Below are positions 16,088-27,751 of a stretch of 57,991 bases of DNA, one piece after another. The stretch spans positions 1 to 57,991 of the forward strand of contig NZ_JAJUWY010000011.1 in assembly GCF_021390425.1 (NCBI RefSeq). Direction: 5' to 3'. Made by a program: the position numbers and the translations under genes. The notes beneath the pieces are model-generated. The model saw only the letters and a program-made list of their open reading frames with translations. It was not told where the DNA came from and made no database searches. Positions within the stretch are counted from its first letter, which is position 1, and each line of letters begins with the position of its first letter. Origin of the DNA: Lysobacter sp. GX 14042 (lineage in GTDB: Bacteria > Pseudomonadota > Gammaproteobacteria > Xanthomonadales > Xanthomonadaceae).

Positions 16088-17971
16088 TTACGGGGCGTTG
16101 GCGCGGAGGGTGCGGACCCGGGTTTCCAGTTCGGCTGCGCTGGTGGTTGCACCGTCTACGGGTGGGGCGGCCACGACCTCGATGCGGGCGCGGAGGCGGC
16201 GCGGCAGGCGCATGCGGCCCAGCCGGCCGTCGCGGCGGCTCCACATGCTGGCCCACATGCCGCGCAGGGCCATGGGCACCACCGGGACCGGGCGCCGTTC
16301 GAGGATCTTCTCCACGCCGGACTTGAATGCGGCGATATCGCCATCCTTCGTCAGCGCGCCCTCCGGGAAGATGCCCACTACCTGGCCGTCGGCCAGCGCG
16401 GCGTCGATCTCCTCGAACGCGCGCCGCATCAGCGCCGGGTCCTCCTTCGCCCCGGCGATCGGGATCGCCCTGGCGGTGCGGAAGATCCAGCGCAGCACCG
16501 GGATGTTGAAGATCCGGTGGTACATGACGAAGCGCACCGGCCGCGGGATGCTCGCTGCCAGGATCAGCGCGTCCATGTAGCTGACGTGGTTGCACACCAC
16601 CAGCGCCGGGCCTTCCTCCGGCACGTGGTCGATGCCCGAGGCGCGCAGCCGGTACAGCGTGCGCACCAGCACCCAGCTCAGGAAGCGCATCAGGAACTCG
16701 GGTACCAGGGTGAAGATCCAGGCCGCCACCAGCGCGTTGGCGATCGCCAGCGCCAGGAACAGCTGCGGCACGCTCCAGCCCAGCCAGCGTTGGGTCGCCA
16801 GCCCGGCCAGCGCGCCGGCGACGATGAAGCCCGAGTTCTGGATGTTCAGCGCGGCGAACACCCGCGCCATCTCCGTGCGCGGGGTGCGGCTCTGGATCAG
16901 CGCGAACAGCGGCACCACGAAGAAGCCGGTGAACACGCCGATGCCCAGCAGGTCGATGATGATGCGGCTGCTGCCTTCCGCCGCTAGGAATCCCGCCACG
17001 TCCAACCCGCCCGCGGGCGCGGCGCCGGGCCGGGCGAAGTACAGGTCGAGCATGAAGGCGCTCATGCCGAACGCCCCCAGCGGCACCAGGCCGATCTCCA
17101 CCGTGCGCGCGGAGAGCTTCTCGCACAGCAGCGAACCGGTCCCGGTGCCGATGGAGAACAGCGCCAGGGCGAGGATGTACAGCGTCGCCGAGCCGCCCAG
17201 GTTGGCCTCGGCGTAGGCCGGCAGCTGGCTGGTGACCACGGTGCCGAAGAACCAGAACCAGGAGACCCCCAGCACCGCGTTGCGCACCGCGCGCTGCTTC
17301 TTCGCCAGCCGCAGCACCGCCAGCGATTCGGGGAGCGGGTTCCAGTTGATCTTCAGACCCGGCATCCCGGCACCGGCGGGTGGGATCGCCCGGCTGACCA
17401 GGTGCCCGGTCACCGCCAGCGCGACCAGCGCCCCGCCGGCAACCCAGCGCCCGTGCTCGCCGGCCACCGCGAAGATCGAGCCGCCGGCGATCATCCCCAG
17501 CAGGATGGAAATGGAGGTGCCCATCTCGACCAGGCCATTGCCGCCGGTCAGCTCGCGCGGCTGCAGCACCGCCGGCAGCATCGAGTACTTCACCGGCCCG
17601 AACAGCGTCGACTGCACCCCGGTCAGGAACAGCGCCACCAGCAGCACGCCCATGCTGGTGGTGGCAAAACCGATCGCCGCCAGCGACATGATCGCGATCT
17701 CCATCGCCGTGGTGAGGCGGATCAGCGTGGCCTTCTCCAGCTTCTCGGCGAACTGCCCGGCGATCGCCGAGAACAGGAAGTAGGGCAGGATGAACAGCGC
17801 CGGCGCCAGGTTGGCGTACAGCGCCATGTCCGGCCCGGACACGCCCAGCCAGAACAGCATGCCAATGATCGCCTGGCGGTAGACGTTGTCGTTGAACGCA
17901 CCCAGCGACTGGGTCAGGAAGAACGGCAGGAAGCGGCGCTGGCCCAGCAGCGCGTACTGGTTGTTGGCCAT
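16088..17971 (-). CDS. MFS transporter fused to a PlsC-type acyltransferase
   Basis: A 627-residue fusion. Residues 1 to about 420 are an LplT-like major facilitator (QSLGAFNDNVYRQAI near the start, then about 12 membrane helices), a family that flips lysophospholipids into the cell. From about 440 to the end it is a 1-acyl-glycerophosphate acyltransferase with the catalytic HX4D motif (NHVSYMD), the substrate motif FPEG and the block VPVVPMALRG. Together they could import and re-acylate lysophospholipids. The usual third partner, an acyl-ACP synthetase domain as in Aas, is not in this protein and not adjacent. The gene is 9 bp downstream of purD on the same strand, so probably co-transcribed with it. 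Confidence 0.9.
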   Translation of the reverse strand: MANNQYALLGQRRFLPFFLTQSLGAFNDNVYRQAIIGMLFWLGVSGPDMALYANLAPALFILPYFLFSAIAGQFAEKLEKATLIRLTTAMEIAIMSLAAIGFATTSMGVLLVALFLTGVQSTLFGPVKYSMLPAVLQPRELTGGNGLVEMGTSISILLGMIAGGSIFAVAGEHGRWVAGGALVALAVTGHLVSRAIPPAGAGMPGLKINWNPLPESLAVLRLAKKQRAVRNAVLGVSWFWFFGTVVTSQLPAYAEANLGGSATLYILALALFSIGTGTGSLLCEKLSARTVEIGLVPLGAFGMSAFMLDLYFARPGAAPAGGLDVAGFLAAEGSSRIIIDLLGIGVFTGFFVVPLFALIQSRTPRTEMARVFAALNIQNSGFIVAGALAGLATQRWLGWSVPQLFLALAIANALVAAWIFTLVPEFLMRFLSWVLVRTLYRLRASGIDHVPEEGPALVVCNHVSYMDALILAASIPRPVRFVMYHRIFNIPVLRWIFRTARAIPIAGAKEDPALMRRAFEEIDAALADGQVVGIFPEGALTKDGDIAAFKSGVEKILERRPVPVVPMALRGMWASMWSRRDGRLGRMRLPRRLRARIEVVAAPPVDGATTSAAELETRVRTLRANAP

Positions 17972-17980
17972 CGGCCGAGG

Positions 17981-19267
17981 CTACCGGCCTTCGCGCCCGA
18001 TTGCCCGCCAGCCGATGTCGTGGCGGTGGAACTCGCCATGCCAGGAGATCCCGGCGACCGCCTCGTAGGCGCGCCGCTGGGCCTGGGCGACGTCCCCGCC
18101 CAGCGCGCAGACGCACAGCACCCGGCCCCCGGCGGTGACGGCCTGGCCGTCCACCAGCCGGGTGCCGGCGTGGAAGACCTTGCTGTACTCCGGTTCCGGC
18201 ACGTCCCAGCTGCCGATCGGATCGCCGGTGCGCGGGGTGCCGGGGTAGTTCTCCGCGGCCATCACCACCCCGAGGCTGGCGCGCGGGTCCCAGTCGGCAT
18301 GGACTTGGTCCAGCCGGCCGTCGATCGCGGCCTCGACCAGGTCCAGCAGGTCCGAGCGCAGCCGCATCAGTACCGGCTGGGTTTCCGGATCGCCGAAGCG
18401 GACATTGAACTCGATGACCCTGGGGGCGCCGTCGGCTCCGATCATCAGCCCGGCGTAGAGGAAGCCGGTGAACGGCACGCCGTCGGCGGCCATGCCGCGC
18501 ACGGTCGGCTCGACCACCTCGCGCATGATCCGCGCGTGCATCGCGGGCGTGACCACCGGGGCGGGGGAGTAGGCGCCCATGCCGCCGGTGTTGGGGCCGG
18601 TGTCGCCGTCGCCGACCCGCTTGTGGTCCTGGCTGGTGGCCATCGGTAGCGCGGTGCGGCCGTCGACGATGGAGATGAAACTGGCCTCCTCGCCGTCGAG
18701 GAATTCCTCGACCACCACCCGCGCGCCGGCCGCGCCGAAGGCATTGCCGGCGAGCATGTCGCGCACCGCGATCTCCGCCTCCTCCAGGGTCATCGCCACG
18801 ATCACGCCCTTGCCGGCCGCCAGCCCGTCGGCCTTGATGACGATCGGCGCGCCCTGTTCGCGGACGTGGGCGAGCGCGGCCTCGACGTCGGTATGCACCG
18901 CATAGTGCGCGGTGGGGATGCCGTGGCGGGCCAGGAAATCCTTGGCGAACGCCTTGCTGCCTTCCAGCTGCGCGGCGGCCGCGGTCGGCCCGAAGATGCG
19001 CTGGCCGGCGGCGCGGAAGCGGTCGACCACCCCGGCCACCAGCGGGGCCTCGGGCCCGACCACGGTCAGGGTGACGCCTTCGCGTCCGGCCAGCTCGAGC
19101 AGGCCGTCGATGTCGGTGGCGGCCACCTCGACATTGCGGCACTTGCCTTCTGCGGCGGTGCCGGCATTGCCGGGGGCGACCAGGACCTCGCTGATCCGGG
19201 GCGACTGCGCGAGCTTCCAGGCGAGGGCGTGTTCGCGGCCGCCGCCGCCGATGACGAGGATCTTCAT
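17981..19267 (-). CDS. purD: Phosphoribosylamine-glycine ligase PurD
   Basis: ATP-grasp enzyme of 428 residues that makes glycinamide ribonucleotide, the second step of purine synthesis. The N-terminus [19 protein letters not shown] and the ATP-grasp blocks ([16 protein letters not shown], the loop [20 protein letters not shown], and [15 protein letters not shown]) are all present, and length is normal. It is separated from purH by a sodium:alanine symporter gene in opposite orientation; in many relatives the two purine genes are adjacent. A -10-like TAGAAT lies just ahead of the start, but without a recognisable -35. Confidence 0.97.
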   Translation of the reverse strand: MKILVIGGGGREHALAWKLAQSPRISEVLVAPGNAGTAAEGKCRNVEVAATDIDGLLELAGREGVTLTVVGPEAPLVAGVVDRFRAAGQRIFGPTAAAAQLEGSKAFAKDFLARHGIPTAHYAVHTDVEAALAHVREQGAPIVIKADGLAAGKGVIVAMTLEEAEIAVRDMLAGNAFGAAGARVVVEEFLDGEEASFISIVDGRTALPMATSQDHKRVGDGDTGPNTGGMGAYSPAPVVTPAMHARIMREVVEPTVRGMAADGVPFTGFLYAGLMIGADGAPRVIEFNVRFGDPETQPVLMRLRSDLLDLVEAAIDGRLDQVHADWDPRASLGVVMAAENYPGTPRTGDPIGSWDVPEPEYSKVFHAGTRLVDGQAVTAGGRVLCVCALGGDVAQAQRRAYEAVAGISWHGEFHRHDIGWRAIGREGR

Positions 19268-19380
19268 GCGCCGGGATTCTACCGGCCGGGCACGTCGTTG
19301 CGCTCCACTTGACCGACCCGGGTGCGGCCTTTGGCCTTGCCCGGGCTACGATGCCGCGGCCCTGTCTTTCCTTGCATCCA

Positions 19381-20823
19381 ATGAATCCAATCCTTGCGCT
19401 GATCGAGACCGCACTCGGCCCTGTGGTGGGCCTGGTCAACGGCGTGCTGTGGAACTACGTGCTGGTCTACGGCCTGCTCGGGGTCGGGGTCTTCTTCACC
19501 CTGCGCCTGCGCTTCCTGCAGCTACGCCGCCTGCCGCACATGTTGCAGGTGATCGGCCGTGGCACCGCGGGCGATGCCAGCGGCATCTCGCCCTTCCAGG
19601 CGCTGTGCACCAGCCTGGCCTCGCGCGTGGGGACCGGGAACCTGGCCGGGGTGGCGATCGCGCTGGGCGTCGGCGGGCCCGGTGCGCTGTTCTGGATGTG
19701 GTGCACGGCGGTGGTCGGCATGGCGACCGCCTATGCCGAGAGCGCGCTGGCGCAGCTGTATAAGGTCCGCGACAGCGACGGCCAGTACCGCGGCGGCCCG
19801 GCGTACTACATGACGCTGGGATTGAAGAAGCGCTGGATGGGCATCGTGTTCGCGGTCTCGCTGTTGCTGACCTACGGGCTGGTCTTCAGCAGCGTGCATG
19901 CCAACGCCATGGCCCAGGCGCTGGGCGACGCGTTCGGCTTCAGCCGCGGGCAGATCGCCACCGGACTGGTGGTGTTGACCGCGGTGATCATTTTCGGCGG
20001 GCTGCGCTCGGTGGCCCGCTTCGCCGAATGGGCGGTGCCGTTCATGGCGGTGGCCTACCTGGGGTTGGCGCTGTGGGTGGTCGCCACCCACCTGGCCGAG
20101 GTGCCGGCGGTCCTGTCGCTGGTGCTGCGCAGCGCGTTCGGGCTGGAGCCGGCGGCGGGCGGCATGCTGGGCGGCATCGCCGCGGCGATGCTCAACGGGG
20201 TCAAGCGCGGGCTGTATTCGAACGAGGCCGGCATGGGCAGCGCGCCCAACGTTGCCGCCGCCGCGACGCCGGTGCCACACCATCCGGCCAGCCAGGGCCT
20301 GGTGCAGTCACTGGGCGTGTTCATCGACACCCTGCTGATCTGCAGCGCGACCGGCTTCGTGATCCTGCTGTCGGGCGTGGCCGGCGATGGCCACGACGGG
20401 GTGCGGATGACCCAGGAGGCGATGACGGTGTTCTTCGGTGGCGCGGGAACCTACTTCGTCGCGGTCGCGATGTTCTTCTTCGCCTTCACCACCATCCTGG
20501 GCAACTACACCTATGCCGAGAACAACCTTCTGTACCTGGGCGGCGGCAAGGCCGGGTTGCTGGTGCTGCGGCTGGCGGCGCTGGCGGTGATCGTCTGGGG
20601 CGTGTACTCGAAGGTGCAGCTGGTCTGGGATGCCGCCGATGCGGCGATGGCGGTCATGGCCTCGATCAACCTGGTGGCGATCGTGATGCTGTCCGGGGTG
20701 GTGGTGAAGCTGACGCGGGATTACGACCGGCAGCTGGATGCGGGCACCTCGCCGCGGTTCCACATCGCCGAACACCCGGAACTGGGCGACGGCGTGGACC
20801 GGGAGATCTGGCGGGAGCGTTGA
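19381..20823 (+). CDS. Alanine/glycine:cation symporter (AGCS family)
   Basis: A sodium-coupled amino-acid importer of 480 residues with about 11 membrane helices. Family landmarks are the segments ALCTSLASRVGTGNLAGVA near residue 80, GGPAYYM, NEAGMGSAPNVAAAA near 285, and FFAFTTILGNYTYAENN near 370. The ATG at 19381 was preferred to an upstream start at 19309 because it gives the family-like MNPILALIETAL. The gene lies opposite to and between purD and purH; supply of glycine for PurD is an attractive but unproven link. It ends at a palindromic repeat shared with another intergenic site. Confidence 0.92.
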   Translation: MNPILALIETALGPVVGLVNGVLWNYVLVYGLLGVGVFFTLRLRFLQLRRLPHMLQVIGRGTAGDASGISPFQALCTSLASRVGTGNLAGVAIALGVGGPGALFWMWCTAVVGMATAYAESALAQLYKVRDSDGQYRGGPAYYMTLGLKKRWMGIVFAVSLLLTYGLVFSSVHANAMAQALGDAFGFSRGQIATGLVVLTAVIIFGGLRSVARFAEWAVPFMAVAYLGLALWVVATHLAEVPAVLSLVLRSAFGLEPAAGGMLGGIAAAMLNGVKRGLYSNEAGMGSAPNVAAAATPVPHHPASQGLVQSLGVFIDTLLICSATGFVILLSGVAGDGHDGVRMTQEAMTVFFGGAGTYFVAVAMFFFAFTTILGNYTYAENNLLYLGGGKAGLLVLRLAALAVIVWGVYSKVQLVWDAADAAMAVMASINLVAIVMLSGVVVKLTRDYDRQLDAGTSPRFHIAEHPELGDGVDREIWRER

Positions 20824-20829
20824 GATTCC

Positions 20830-20857
20830 GGCGCAATACGCCTTTGGCTATTGCGCC
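20830..20857 (+). repeat. 28-bp palindromic repeat, copy 1
   Basis: Arms GGCGCAATA and TATTGCGCC with a 10-nt loop, between the convergent symporter and purH genes. An identical copy in inverted orientation is at 52716-52743, also between convergent genes. It probably acts as a bidirectional transcript end. Confidence 0.8.
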
Positions 20858-20863
20858 GCATGC

Positions 20864-22444
20864 CTAGTGCCGGAAATGCCGGATGCCGGTGAACACCATC
20901 GCAATCCCATGCTCGTCCGCGGCGGCGATCACCTCGTTGTCGCGCATCGAGCCGCCCGGCTGGATCACCGCCCTGATCCCCGCGGCTGCCGCGGCATCGA
21001 TGCCGTCGCGGAACGGGAAGAACGCATCGCTCGCCATCACCGCGCCCGGCACCGCCAGGCCGGCCTCTTCGGCCTTCAGCCCGGCGATCTTCGCCGACAC
21101 CACCCGGCTCATCTGCCCGGCGCCGACCCCGACGGTGCGCCCGTCCTTCGCATAGACGATCGCGTTGGACTTCACGTACTTGGCCACCCGCCAGGCGAAC
21201 AGCAGGTCCGACAGCTGCGCCTCGTCCGGCGCCACCCTGGTCACCACCTTCAGCTCGTCGCGGGTGACCTCGCGGTTGTCGCTGGCCTGCATCAGCAGGC
21301 CGGAGCCGACGCGCCTGACGTCGAAGTTGTTGCGGCCCTCGCCGTGCGGGATCTCCAGCACCCGCACGTTGGCCTTCTTCGATGCGTATTCGAGGGCGGC
21401 CGGCTGGTAGCCCGGCGCGATCAGCACTTCGACGAACTGGCGGTCGAGGATCGCCTTCATGGTCGCCGGGTCGAGCGTGCGATTGAAGGCGATGATGCCG
21501 CCGAAGGCCGAGGTCGGGTCGGTGGCGAAGGCCGCCTCGTAGGCCTCGCCGTTTCCGGCGCCGACCGCCACCCCGCACGGGTTGGCGTGCTTGACGATCA
21601 CGCAGGCGGGGGCGTCGAACTGGCGCACGCACTCCCAGGCCGCATCGGCGTCGGCCAGGTTGTTGAAACTCAACTCCTTGCCCTGCAGCTGGCGGAAGGT
21701 CGCCAGGGTGCCGGGGACCGGCCAGCGGTCACGGTAGAAGGCGCCGGCCTGGTGCGGGTTCTCGCCGTAGCGCAGGTCCATGACCTTGGTGAAGCTGCTG
21801 TTGTTCTGCGCCGGGAACAGCCCCTGGCTGCCGTCGTCGCGCAGCGAGGACAGGTGGTTGCTGATGCAGGCGTCGTAGAAGGCGACGTCGTTGAATGCCG
21901 CCACCGCCAGTTCGAAGCGGGTCCGGCCCGACAGCGCGCCGTCGCCGGTTTCCAGCTCGGTGGTGATCGCCGGGTACTGCGCCGGGTCGGTGGCGACCGC
22001 GACCCGGGCGAAGTTCTTCGCCGCCGAGCGCAGCATCGCCGGCCCGCCGATGTCGATGTTCTCGATCACCTGTTCGAAGCTGCTGTCCGGGTTGGCCGCC
22101 ACCTGCGCGAACGGGTACAGGTTGAGCACCAGCAGGTCGATCGCGCCGATGCCGTGCTCGGCCATCACCGCCTCGTCGACCCCCGCGCGGCCGAGCAGGC
22201 CGCCGTGGACCACCGGATGCAGGGTCTTGACCCGGCCGTCCATCATCTCCGGGAAGCCGGTCGCCTCGCTGACGTCCTTCACCGCCAGGCCGGCCTCGCG
22301 CAGCGCGCGCGCGGTGCCACCGGTGGACAGCAGTTCGACCCCGCGGGCCGCCAGCGCGCGTGCCAGTTCGACCAGTCCGGTCTTGTCGGAAACGGACAGC
22401 AGCGCGCGGCGGATCTTCACCGGCGGCAGGGAGGCGGCGTGCAT
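20864..22444 (-). CDS. purH: Bifunctional AICAR transformylase/IMP cyclohydrolase PurH
   Basis: Last two steps of IMP synthesis in one 526-residue protein. The N-terminal cyclohydrolase domain starts [18 protein letters not shown] and holds ELLSTGGTA and [14 protein letters not shown]. The C-terminal transformylase has [10 protein letters not shown], the catalytic KHANPCG and the end block FFPFRDGID. Two in-frame ATGs compete: 22459 and 22444. The second was chosen because GGAG stands at correct distance before it. A TATAAT-like box lies at 22472-22477 but no -35 partner. fis lies 53 bp upstream on the same strand, so read-through from fis is likely. Confidence 0.96.
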   Translation of the reverse strand: MHAASLPPVKIRRALLSVSDKTGLVELARALAARGVELLSTGGTARALREAGLAVKDVSEATGFPEMMDGRVKTLHPVVHGGLLGRAGVDEAVMAEHGIGAIDLLVLNLYPFAQVAANPDSSFEQVIENIDIGGPAMLRSAAKNFARVAVATDPAQYPAITTELETGDGALSGRTRFELAVAAFNDVAFYDACISNHLSSLRDDGSQGLFPAQNNSSFTKVMDLRYGENPHQAGAFYRDRWPVPGTLATFRQLQGKELSFNNLADADAAWECVRQFDAPACVIVKHANPCGVAVGAGNGEAYEAAFATDPTSAFGGIIAFNRTLDPATMKAILDRQFVEVLIAPGYQPAALEYASKKANVRVLEIPHGEGRNNFDVRRVGSGLLMQASDNREVTRDELKVVTRVAPDEAQLSDLLFAWRVAKYVKSNAIVYAKDGRTVGVGAGQMSRVVSAKIAGLKAEEAGLAVPGAVMASDAFFPFRDGIDAAAAAGIRAVIQPGGSMRDNEVIAAADEHGIAMVFTGIRHFRH

Positions 22445-22497
22445 GGGGGACTCCGGCATGGAAGGCCGGGAATTATAGCGGCCGGGACGCCTGGCCC

Positions 22498-22785
22498 TCA
22501 GGCCATGCCGTATTCGCGCAGCTTCTTGCGCAAGGTCGCCCGGTGGATGCCCAGCACCGCGGCGGCGCGGCTCTGGTTGCCCTCGCAGTGGGCCAGCACC
22601 TCGGTCAGCAGCGGCACCTCGAACTCCTGCAGTGCGACCTGGTAGAGGCCGGCATCGTCGCATTCGCCCATGTCCCGCAGGAAGCGGCGGATGGCGGTGG
22701 CGACGTGGTCACGCAGCGGCGTCCTGCTGCCCGACAGCGTGGTCGCGGACAGCGTGGACAGGTTGCGATCGGATGCAGCGTTCAA
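22498..22785 (-). CDS. fis: DNA-binding protein Fis
   Basis: Nucleoid-associated bending protein and transcription factor, 95 residues. The C-terminal helix-turn-helix ([20 protein letters not shown]) is clear, and the preceding helix ([19 protein letters not shown]) matches the Fis core. In enterobacteria fis follows dusB; here it follows a DUF3426 gene (gap 104 bp) and precedes purH, an arrangement I recall from Xanthomonadaceae. The N-terminal 30 residues (Ser/Thr-rich) are the flexible beta-hairpin region and less conserved. Confidence 0.95.
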   Translation of the reverse strand: MNAASDRNLSTLSATTLSGSRTPLRDHVATAIRRFLRDMGECDDAGLYQVALQEFEVPLLTEVLAHCEGNQSRAAAVLGIHRATLRKKLREYGMA

Positions 22786-22889
22786 CGTGTTCCCCCGGAG
22801 GTGTCACCGCCCGCCGCTCGCCAGGTCGTCCTGGGGCGGGTCGGCCAGTCTACCGTGCCGCGGGCGGACGGCGCAGCGTGGATGCCCGG

Positions 22890-23708
22890 TCAGCGGAACT
22901 CGAACGAGAAGGCGACGATCTCCGGCCCCGGTTCGCGCACCCGGAAACGCACCCGGGTGGCTTCGCCGGCGGCAAGCAGCGCCGGCGCATCCGGCGCGCC
23001 TTCCTGCCGGCCCGGGTGCGTGGCGTCCCCGGCCACGGATTCGCCAGGCGCGTACTCGTCGGGAGTGAACGCGCGCGCGGCCACGGTGCGGCCATGGCGA
23101 TCGGTGAGCGAGAGCACCAGCACCGGCAACGGCTGCGGCCAGCGGGCCTGGTTGCGGAATGCGGCGGTCACCTCGAGCTCGCAGGGCGCCTCGGGTGCGG
23201 GCACCACGTCGCGCGAGAGCATGCTCCAGGCCGAGGGTTCGCGCCACGGCGGCACCCGGCACCCCAGCGCCGAACAGGCCGAGGTGACCAGCGGCCGCCA
23301 GCCGGCGTCGGCAGCCAGCTGCCCGCGCTGGGACAACAGCAACTGCAGCGCCAGCAGCGCGGCCAGGACGCCAATCGCCAGCCACCAGGGCCAGCGGCGC
23401 GTGCCGGCAACGGCGGACGCCCGCATCCGGGCAAAGCTCGGTGCGCCACGGCCGCTGTTCCGGGGCGGAGCGGCGGGTGGCGGCGTGGGGCTGGCTGCAG
23501 GTCCGGAGGCGGATCCGGACCCGGCGCGGGACGTGGAGTCGCCAACGGACGGCGCCGCGGCCGGGGCCGGCTCTGAAGCCGCGCCCGGAGCGGCAGCGCC
23601 GCCTTCCTCGTGCAGCGCACGGTCGCAGCGCGGGCAGCGTTGGCTCGCCGCGTCGGCCCCGACGATCAGCGCGACCAGGAAACCGCAGTGCGGGCAGGGC
23701 ACGAACAT
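22890..23708 (-). CDS. Zinc-ribbon membrane protein, DUF3426 family
   Basis: A 272-residue protein of unknown function. It begins with an MJ0042-type zinc ribbon (C5, C8, C25, C28), continues with an Ala/Pro-rich linker to about residue 130, then one transmembrane helix (WPWWLAIGVLAALLALQLLL), and ends in a periplasmic beta-rich domain (LEVTAAFRNQARWPQPLPVLVLSLTD, then EATRVRFRV) typical of DUF3426. It sits between prmA and fis on the same strand. Function has not been established in the family to my knowledge. Confidence 0.85.
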   Translation of the reverse strand: MFVPCPHCGFLVALIVGADAASQRCPRCDRALHEEGGAAAPGAASEPAPAAAPSVGDSTSRAGSGSASGPAASPTPPPAAPPRNSGRGAPSFARMRASAVAGTRRWPWWLAIGVLAALLALQLLLSQRGQLAADAGWRPLVTSACSALGCRVPPWREPSAWSMLSRDVVPAPEAPCELEVTAAFRNQARWPQPLPVLVLSLTDRHGRTVAARAFTPDEYAPGESVAGDATHPGRQEGAPDAPALLAAGEATRVRFRVREPGPEIVAFSFEFR

Positions 23709-23746
23709 CGCGGCAGTCTACCCGGGCCTGCTCGGTCGCCGCCGGC

Positions 23747-24664
23747 TCAGCGGCGTATGCCGCCGATCAGGATCCAGTCCTCGAGCCGCTCGACCTGCAG
23801 CCGGTCGAAATGCCGCCGGTAATGCGCGAGCACCTCGTCCTCCTGGCCGGCGAGGATGCCCGACAGCGCGATCCGTCCGCCGGGCGCCACGCGGGCGGCG
23901 AGCGTGTCCACCAGTTCGATGAGCGCCGAAGCCAGGATGTTGGCCACCACGACCGGGTAGCCCGCGTCCGGCTCGTCGCCGGGCAGGTACACGTGCAGCC
24001 GGTCGTCGACTGCGTTGCGCTCGGCGTTGTCGGCGGTCGCCGCCAGCGCCTGCGGGTCGTTGTCCACCCCGGTGGCGCTTTCCGCGCCGAGCTTGAGTGC
24101 GGCCAGCGCGAGGATTCCCGACCCGCAGCCGAAGTCCAGGACCCGCTGGCCTTCCAGCAGTCCGCCGCGTGCAAGGCGGTCCAGCCAGCCCAGGCACAGA
24201 GCGGTGGTCGGGTGGGTGCCCGAGCCGAACGCCAGGCCCGGGTCCAGCCGCACCACCGCGGCACCCTCGTTGTCCGCTGCCGCGGGCAACTCGTGGTTCC
24301 ACGGCACGATCCAGGTGTGCTCGCCGAAGTGCAGCGGTTCGTACTGGTCCATCCAGGCCCGTTCCCAGTCCTGGTCGGCGACCTCGCGGAAGCTGGCCCA
24401 GGACCAGTCCACGCCCTCGTCGGCGGCGGCGAGGGCCTGCAGCAGCAGCTCGCGCGGGGTGTCGGCCTCGAACAGCGCGGTCAGCACCATCTCGCCCCAC
24501 AACGGGGTCTGGCCAACGCCCGGCTCGAAGATCGCCTGCTCGTCGGGCGCATCGGCGTGGGCATCCACCAGCGTCACCGCCAGCGCGCCCACGTCCTCCA
24601 GCGCCCGCTCGACGCGCGGCTGCCCGGTCACGGTGCACGGAATGGAAAGTTCAAGAAAGGCCAT
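23747..24664 (-). CDS. prmA: Ribosomal protein L11 methyltransferase PrmA
   Basis: S-adenosylmethionine-dependent enzyme of 305 residues that trimethylates ribosomal protein L11. The N-terminal substrate domain ([11 protein letters not shown]) is followed by the SAM site [17 protein letters not shown], preceded by the PrmA-specific [15 protein letters not shown] and followed by [13 protein letters not shown]. Length is near that of other PrmA proteins. It follows accC by 14 bp and so likely belongs to the aroQ-accB-accC operon. Confidence 0.96.
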   Translation of the reverse strand: MAFLELSIPCTVTGQPRVERALEDVGALAVTLVDAHADAPDEQAIFEPGVGQTPLWGEMVLTALFEADTPRELLLQALAAADEGVDWSWASFREVADQDWERAWMDQYEPLHFGEHTWIVPWNHELPAAADNEGAAVVRLDPGLAFGSGTHPTTALCLGWLDRLARGGLLEGQRVLDFGCGSGILALAALKLGAESATGVDNDPQALAATADNAERNAVDDRLHVYLPGDEPDAGYPVVVANILASALIELVDTLAARVAPGGRIALSGILAGQEDEVLAHYRRHFDRLQVERLEDWILIGGIRR

Positions 24665-24678
24665 GGCGGTAGGAAGGC

Positions 24679-26046
<1,368 letters not shown>

Positions 26047-26052
26047 GGCCGC

Positions 26053-26538
26053 TTACCCGATCACGAACAGCGGCTGGTCGAACTCGACCGGTTCGCCGTT
26101 CTCCGGCACCACCTTCAGCACGGTGCCGGAGGCGTCGGCCTCGATCGGGTTGAACATCTTCATCGCCTCGATGATGCCCAGCGTGTCGCCTTCCTTGACC
26201 TGCTGGCCGACGGTGACGAAGGGCGGCTTGTCCGGGGACGAGGCGGCGTAGAAGGTGCCGACCATTGGTGCGCGCACCACGTGGCCTTCGGGCAGTTCCT
26301 GGCCGGCCGGGGCGGCATCGGCCGCCGCCTGCTGCTGCGGGCGGCCGCCGGTGGCGGCCTGCACCGGCGAGCTCATCGGCATCACCTGGGTGGGCACCGC
26401 CGGGACGGCGTAGGCGGGGGCGCCGGCGACCGGCGCGCGGGCCAGGCGTACCGACTCCTCGCCTTCGCGGATCTCGATCTCGGCGAGGTTGGAGTCTTCA
26501 AGCAGGTCGATGAGCTTCTTGATCTTGCGCAGGTCCAT
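26053..26538 (-). CDS. accB: Biotin carboxyl carrier protein AccB
   Basis: A 161-residue carrier whose biotin shuttles CO2 between AccC and the transcarboxylase. The biotinylation site is K127 in the conserved EAMKMFN, followed by the AccB-typical IEADASGTV. The N-terminal 35 residues ([18 protein letters not shown]) are the usual AccB helix, joined by a Pro/Ala-rich linker to the biotinyl domain. It lies between aroQ (60 bp upstream) and accC (6 bp downstream). Confidence 0.98.
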   Translation of the reverse strand: MDLRKIKKLIDLLEDSNLAEIEIREGEESVRLARAPVAGAPAYAVPAVPTQVMPMSSPVQAATGGRPQQQAAADAAPAGQELPEGHVVRAPMVGTFYAASSPDKPPFVTVGQQVKEGDTLGIIEAMKMFNPIEADASGTVLKVVPENGEPVEFDQPLFVIG

Positions 26539-26598
26539 GGATGGCGCCTCTTGTCTCTGGATGAAGGGCGCCGCGCGGGCGCGGCAGCCGGGGTCAGG

Positions 26599-27048
26599 TC
26601 AGGCCGGGTCCGTGGCCAGCCGCGCGATGGCGGCTTCAAGTGCATGCCGGTATCCGTTGGCGCCCAGCCCGGCGACCACCCCGAGGGCCAGGTCGCTGAA
26701 GTAGCTGTGCCGGCGGAACGGCTCGCGTGCATTCGGGTTGGACAGGTGCACTTCGTAGAAGGGAATGGCGACCGCCGCCAGCGCGTCGCGCAGGGCGATC
26801 GAGGTGTGGGTGAAGGCCGCCGGGTTGATCACGATACAGGCGGTGCCGTCACCGGCCGCCGCCTGCACCCGGTCCACCAGCGCGTGCTCGGCGTTGGACT
26901 GGAAGCACTGCAGCCGGTGGCCGGCGGCCTCGGCGACCTGCTGCAGCCCGGCATCGATCTGCGCCAGCGTGGCACGGCCGTAGACTTCCGGCTCGCGGGT
27001 GCCGAGCAGGTTGAGGTTGGGACCGTGCAGTACCAGCAGTTTCGCCAT
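26599..27048 (-). CDS. aroQ: Type II 3-dehydroquinate dehydratase AroQ
   Basis: Shikimate-pathway enzyme of 149 residues (type II dehydroquinase, a dodecamer). The N-terminus [23 protein letters not shown] carries the catalytic tyrosine Y23; the second signature FQSNAEH and the third [15 protein letters not shown] are intact, followed by [17 protein letters not shown]. The ATG at 27048 gives the family start; a longer frame upstream is not related. It precedes accB, an order shared by many gammaproteobacteria. Confidence 0.97.
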   Translation of the reverse strand: MAKLLVLHGPNLNLLGTREPEVYGRATLAQIDAGLQQVAEAAGHRLQCFQSNAEHALVDRVQAAAGDGTACIVINPAAFTHTSIALRDALAAVAIPFYEVHLSNPNAREPFRRHSYFSDLALGVVAGLGANGYRHALEAAIARLATDPA

Positions 27049-27157
27049 CGGGGCGGGCCACGGGAAAGCCGGGAGTGTGGCGGAGGCGGCCGCGGCTGTC
27101 CAGAAATTCGCCGCAGGTTCGCCGAAGATGTCGTGCTTTAATCGCCTGTTTGAATTT

Positions 27158-27751
27158 CTACAGGTCGACCCAGCCGTCGACCTCGCCGTCGCCGAACGGC
27201 CCGATCTTCTGCCGCCGCAGCACGCCGTCGGCATCGACCAGCACCGTGTACGGCAGCACCCCGGCCGGGTTGCCCAGCTGCACGCTGGTGTCGGACGGTC
27301 CGGGCCGGTCGAGCAGGATCCGGTAACTAACCGGGACCCGTTCCAGGAACCCCCGTACTGCCCCGGCCTCGTCCAGCGCGATACCGACCACTTCCACGCC
27401 ATCCGCCCCCTGGCTGGCGGCGAAGCGGTCCAGTTCCGGCATCTCCTCGATGCAAGGGGCGCACCAGCTGGCCCAATAGTTGATCAGCAGCGGCCGGCCG
27501 CCGCCGTCAGGCAGGCGCACGGTCTTCCCATCGAGGCCGGGCAACTCCAGGGCCGGGATCCGGTCGCCGCGCCCGGCGACTTCCAGTCCGTCCGGCGGCG
27601 CGGGTGCGCCGGCGGCGGCCAGCTGCTGCAGCGCGCGCTGGCCCGGCTCGCTGCCCAGCAGCGGGCCAGGGCCGTTGATCAGCAGTCCGGCAGCACCCCC
27701 TGCGATCGCGGCGGCGAACGCGACCAGCAGGATCTTCCGGTTGCCGCTCAC
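27158..27751 (-). CDS. TlpA-like thiol:disulfide oxidoreductase
   Basis: A membrane-anchored periplasmic thioredoxin-like protein of 197 residues. An N-terminal hydrophobic helix (residues 7-26) is followed by the thioredoxin fold with the redox motif WCAPC (C97, C100) and the conserved cis-proline region [10 protein letters not shown]. The GTG start (27751) overlaps the stop codon of dsbD by 4 bp (GTGA), so the two are translationally coupled. It would be kept reduced by DsbD and act on cytochrome c maturation or a similar target; the specific substrate is unknown. Confidence 0.88.
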   Translation of the reverse strand: MSGNRKILLVAFAAAIAGGAAGLLINGPGPLLGSEPGQRALQQLAAAGAPAPPDGLEVAGRGDRIPALELPGLDGKTVRLPDGGGRPLLINYWASWCAPCIEEMPELDRFAASQGADGVEVVGIALDEAGAVRGFLERVPVSYRILLDRPGPSDTSVQLGNPAGVLPYTVLVDADGVLRRQKIGPFGDGEVDGWVDL

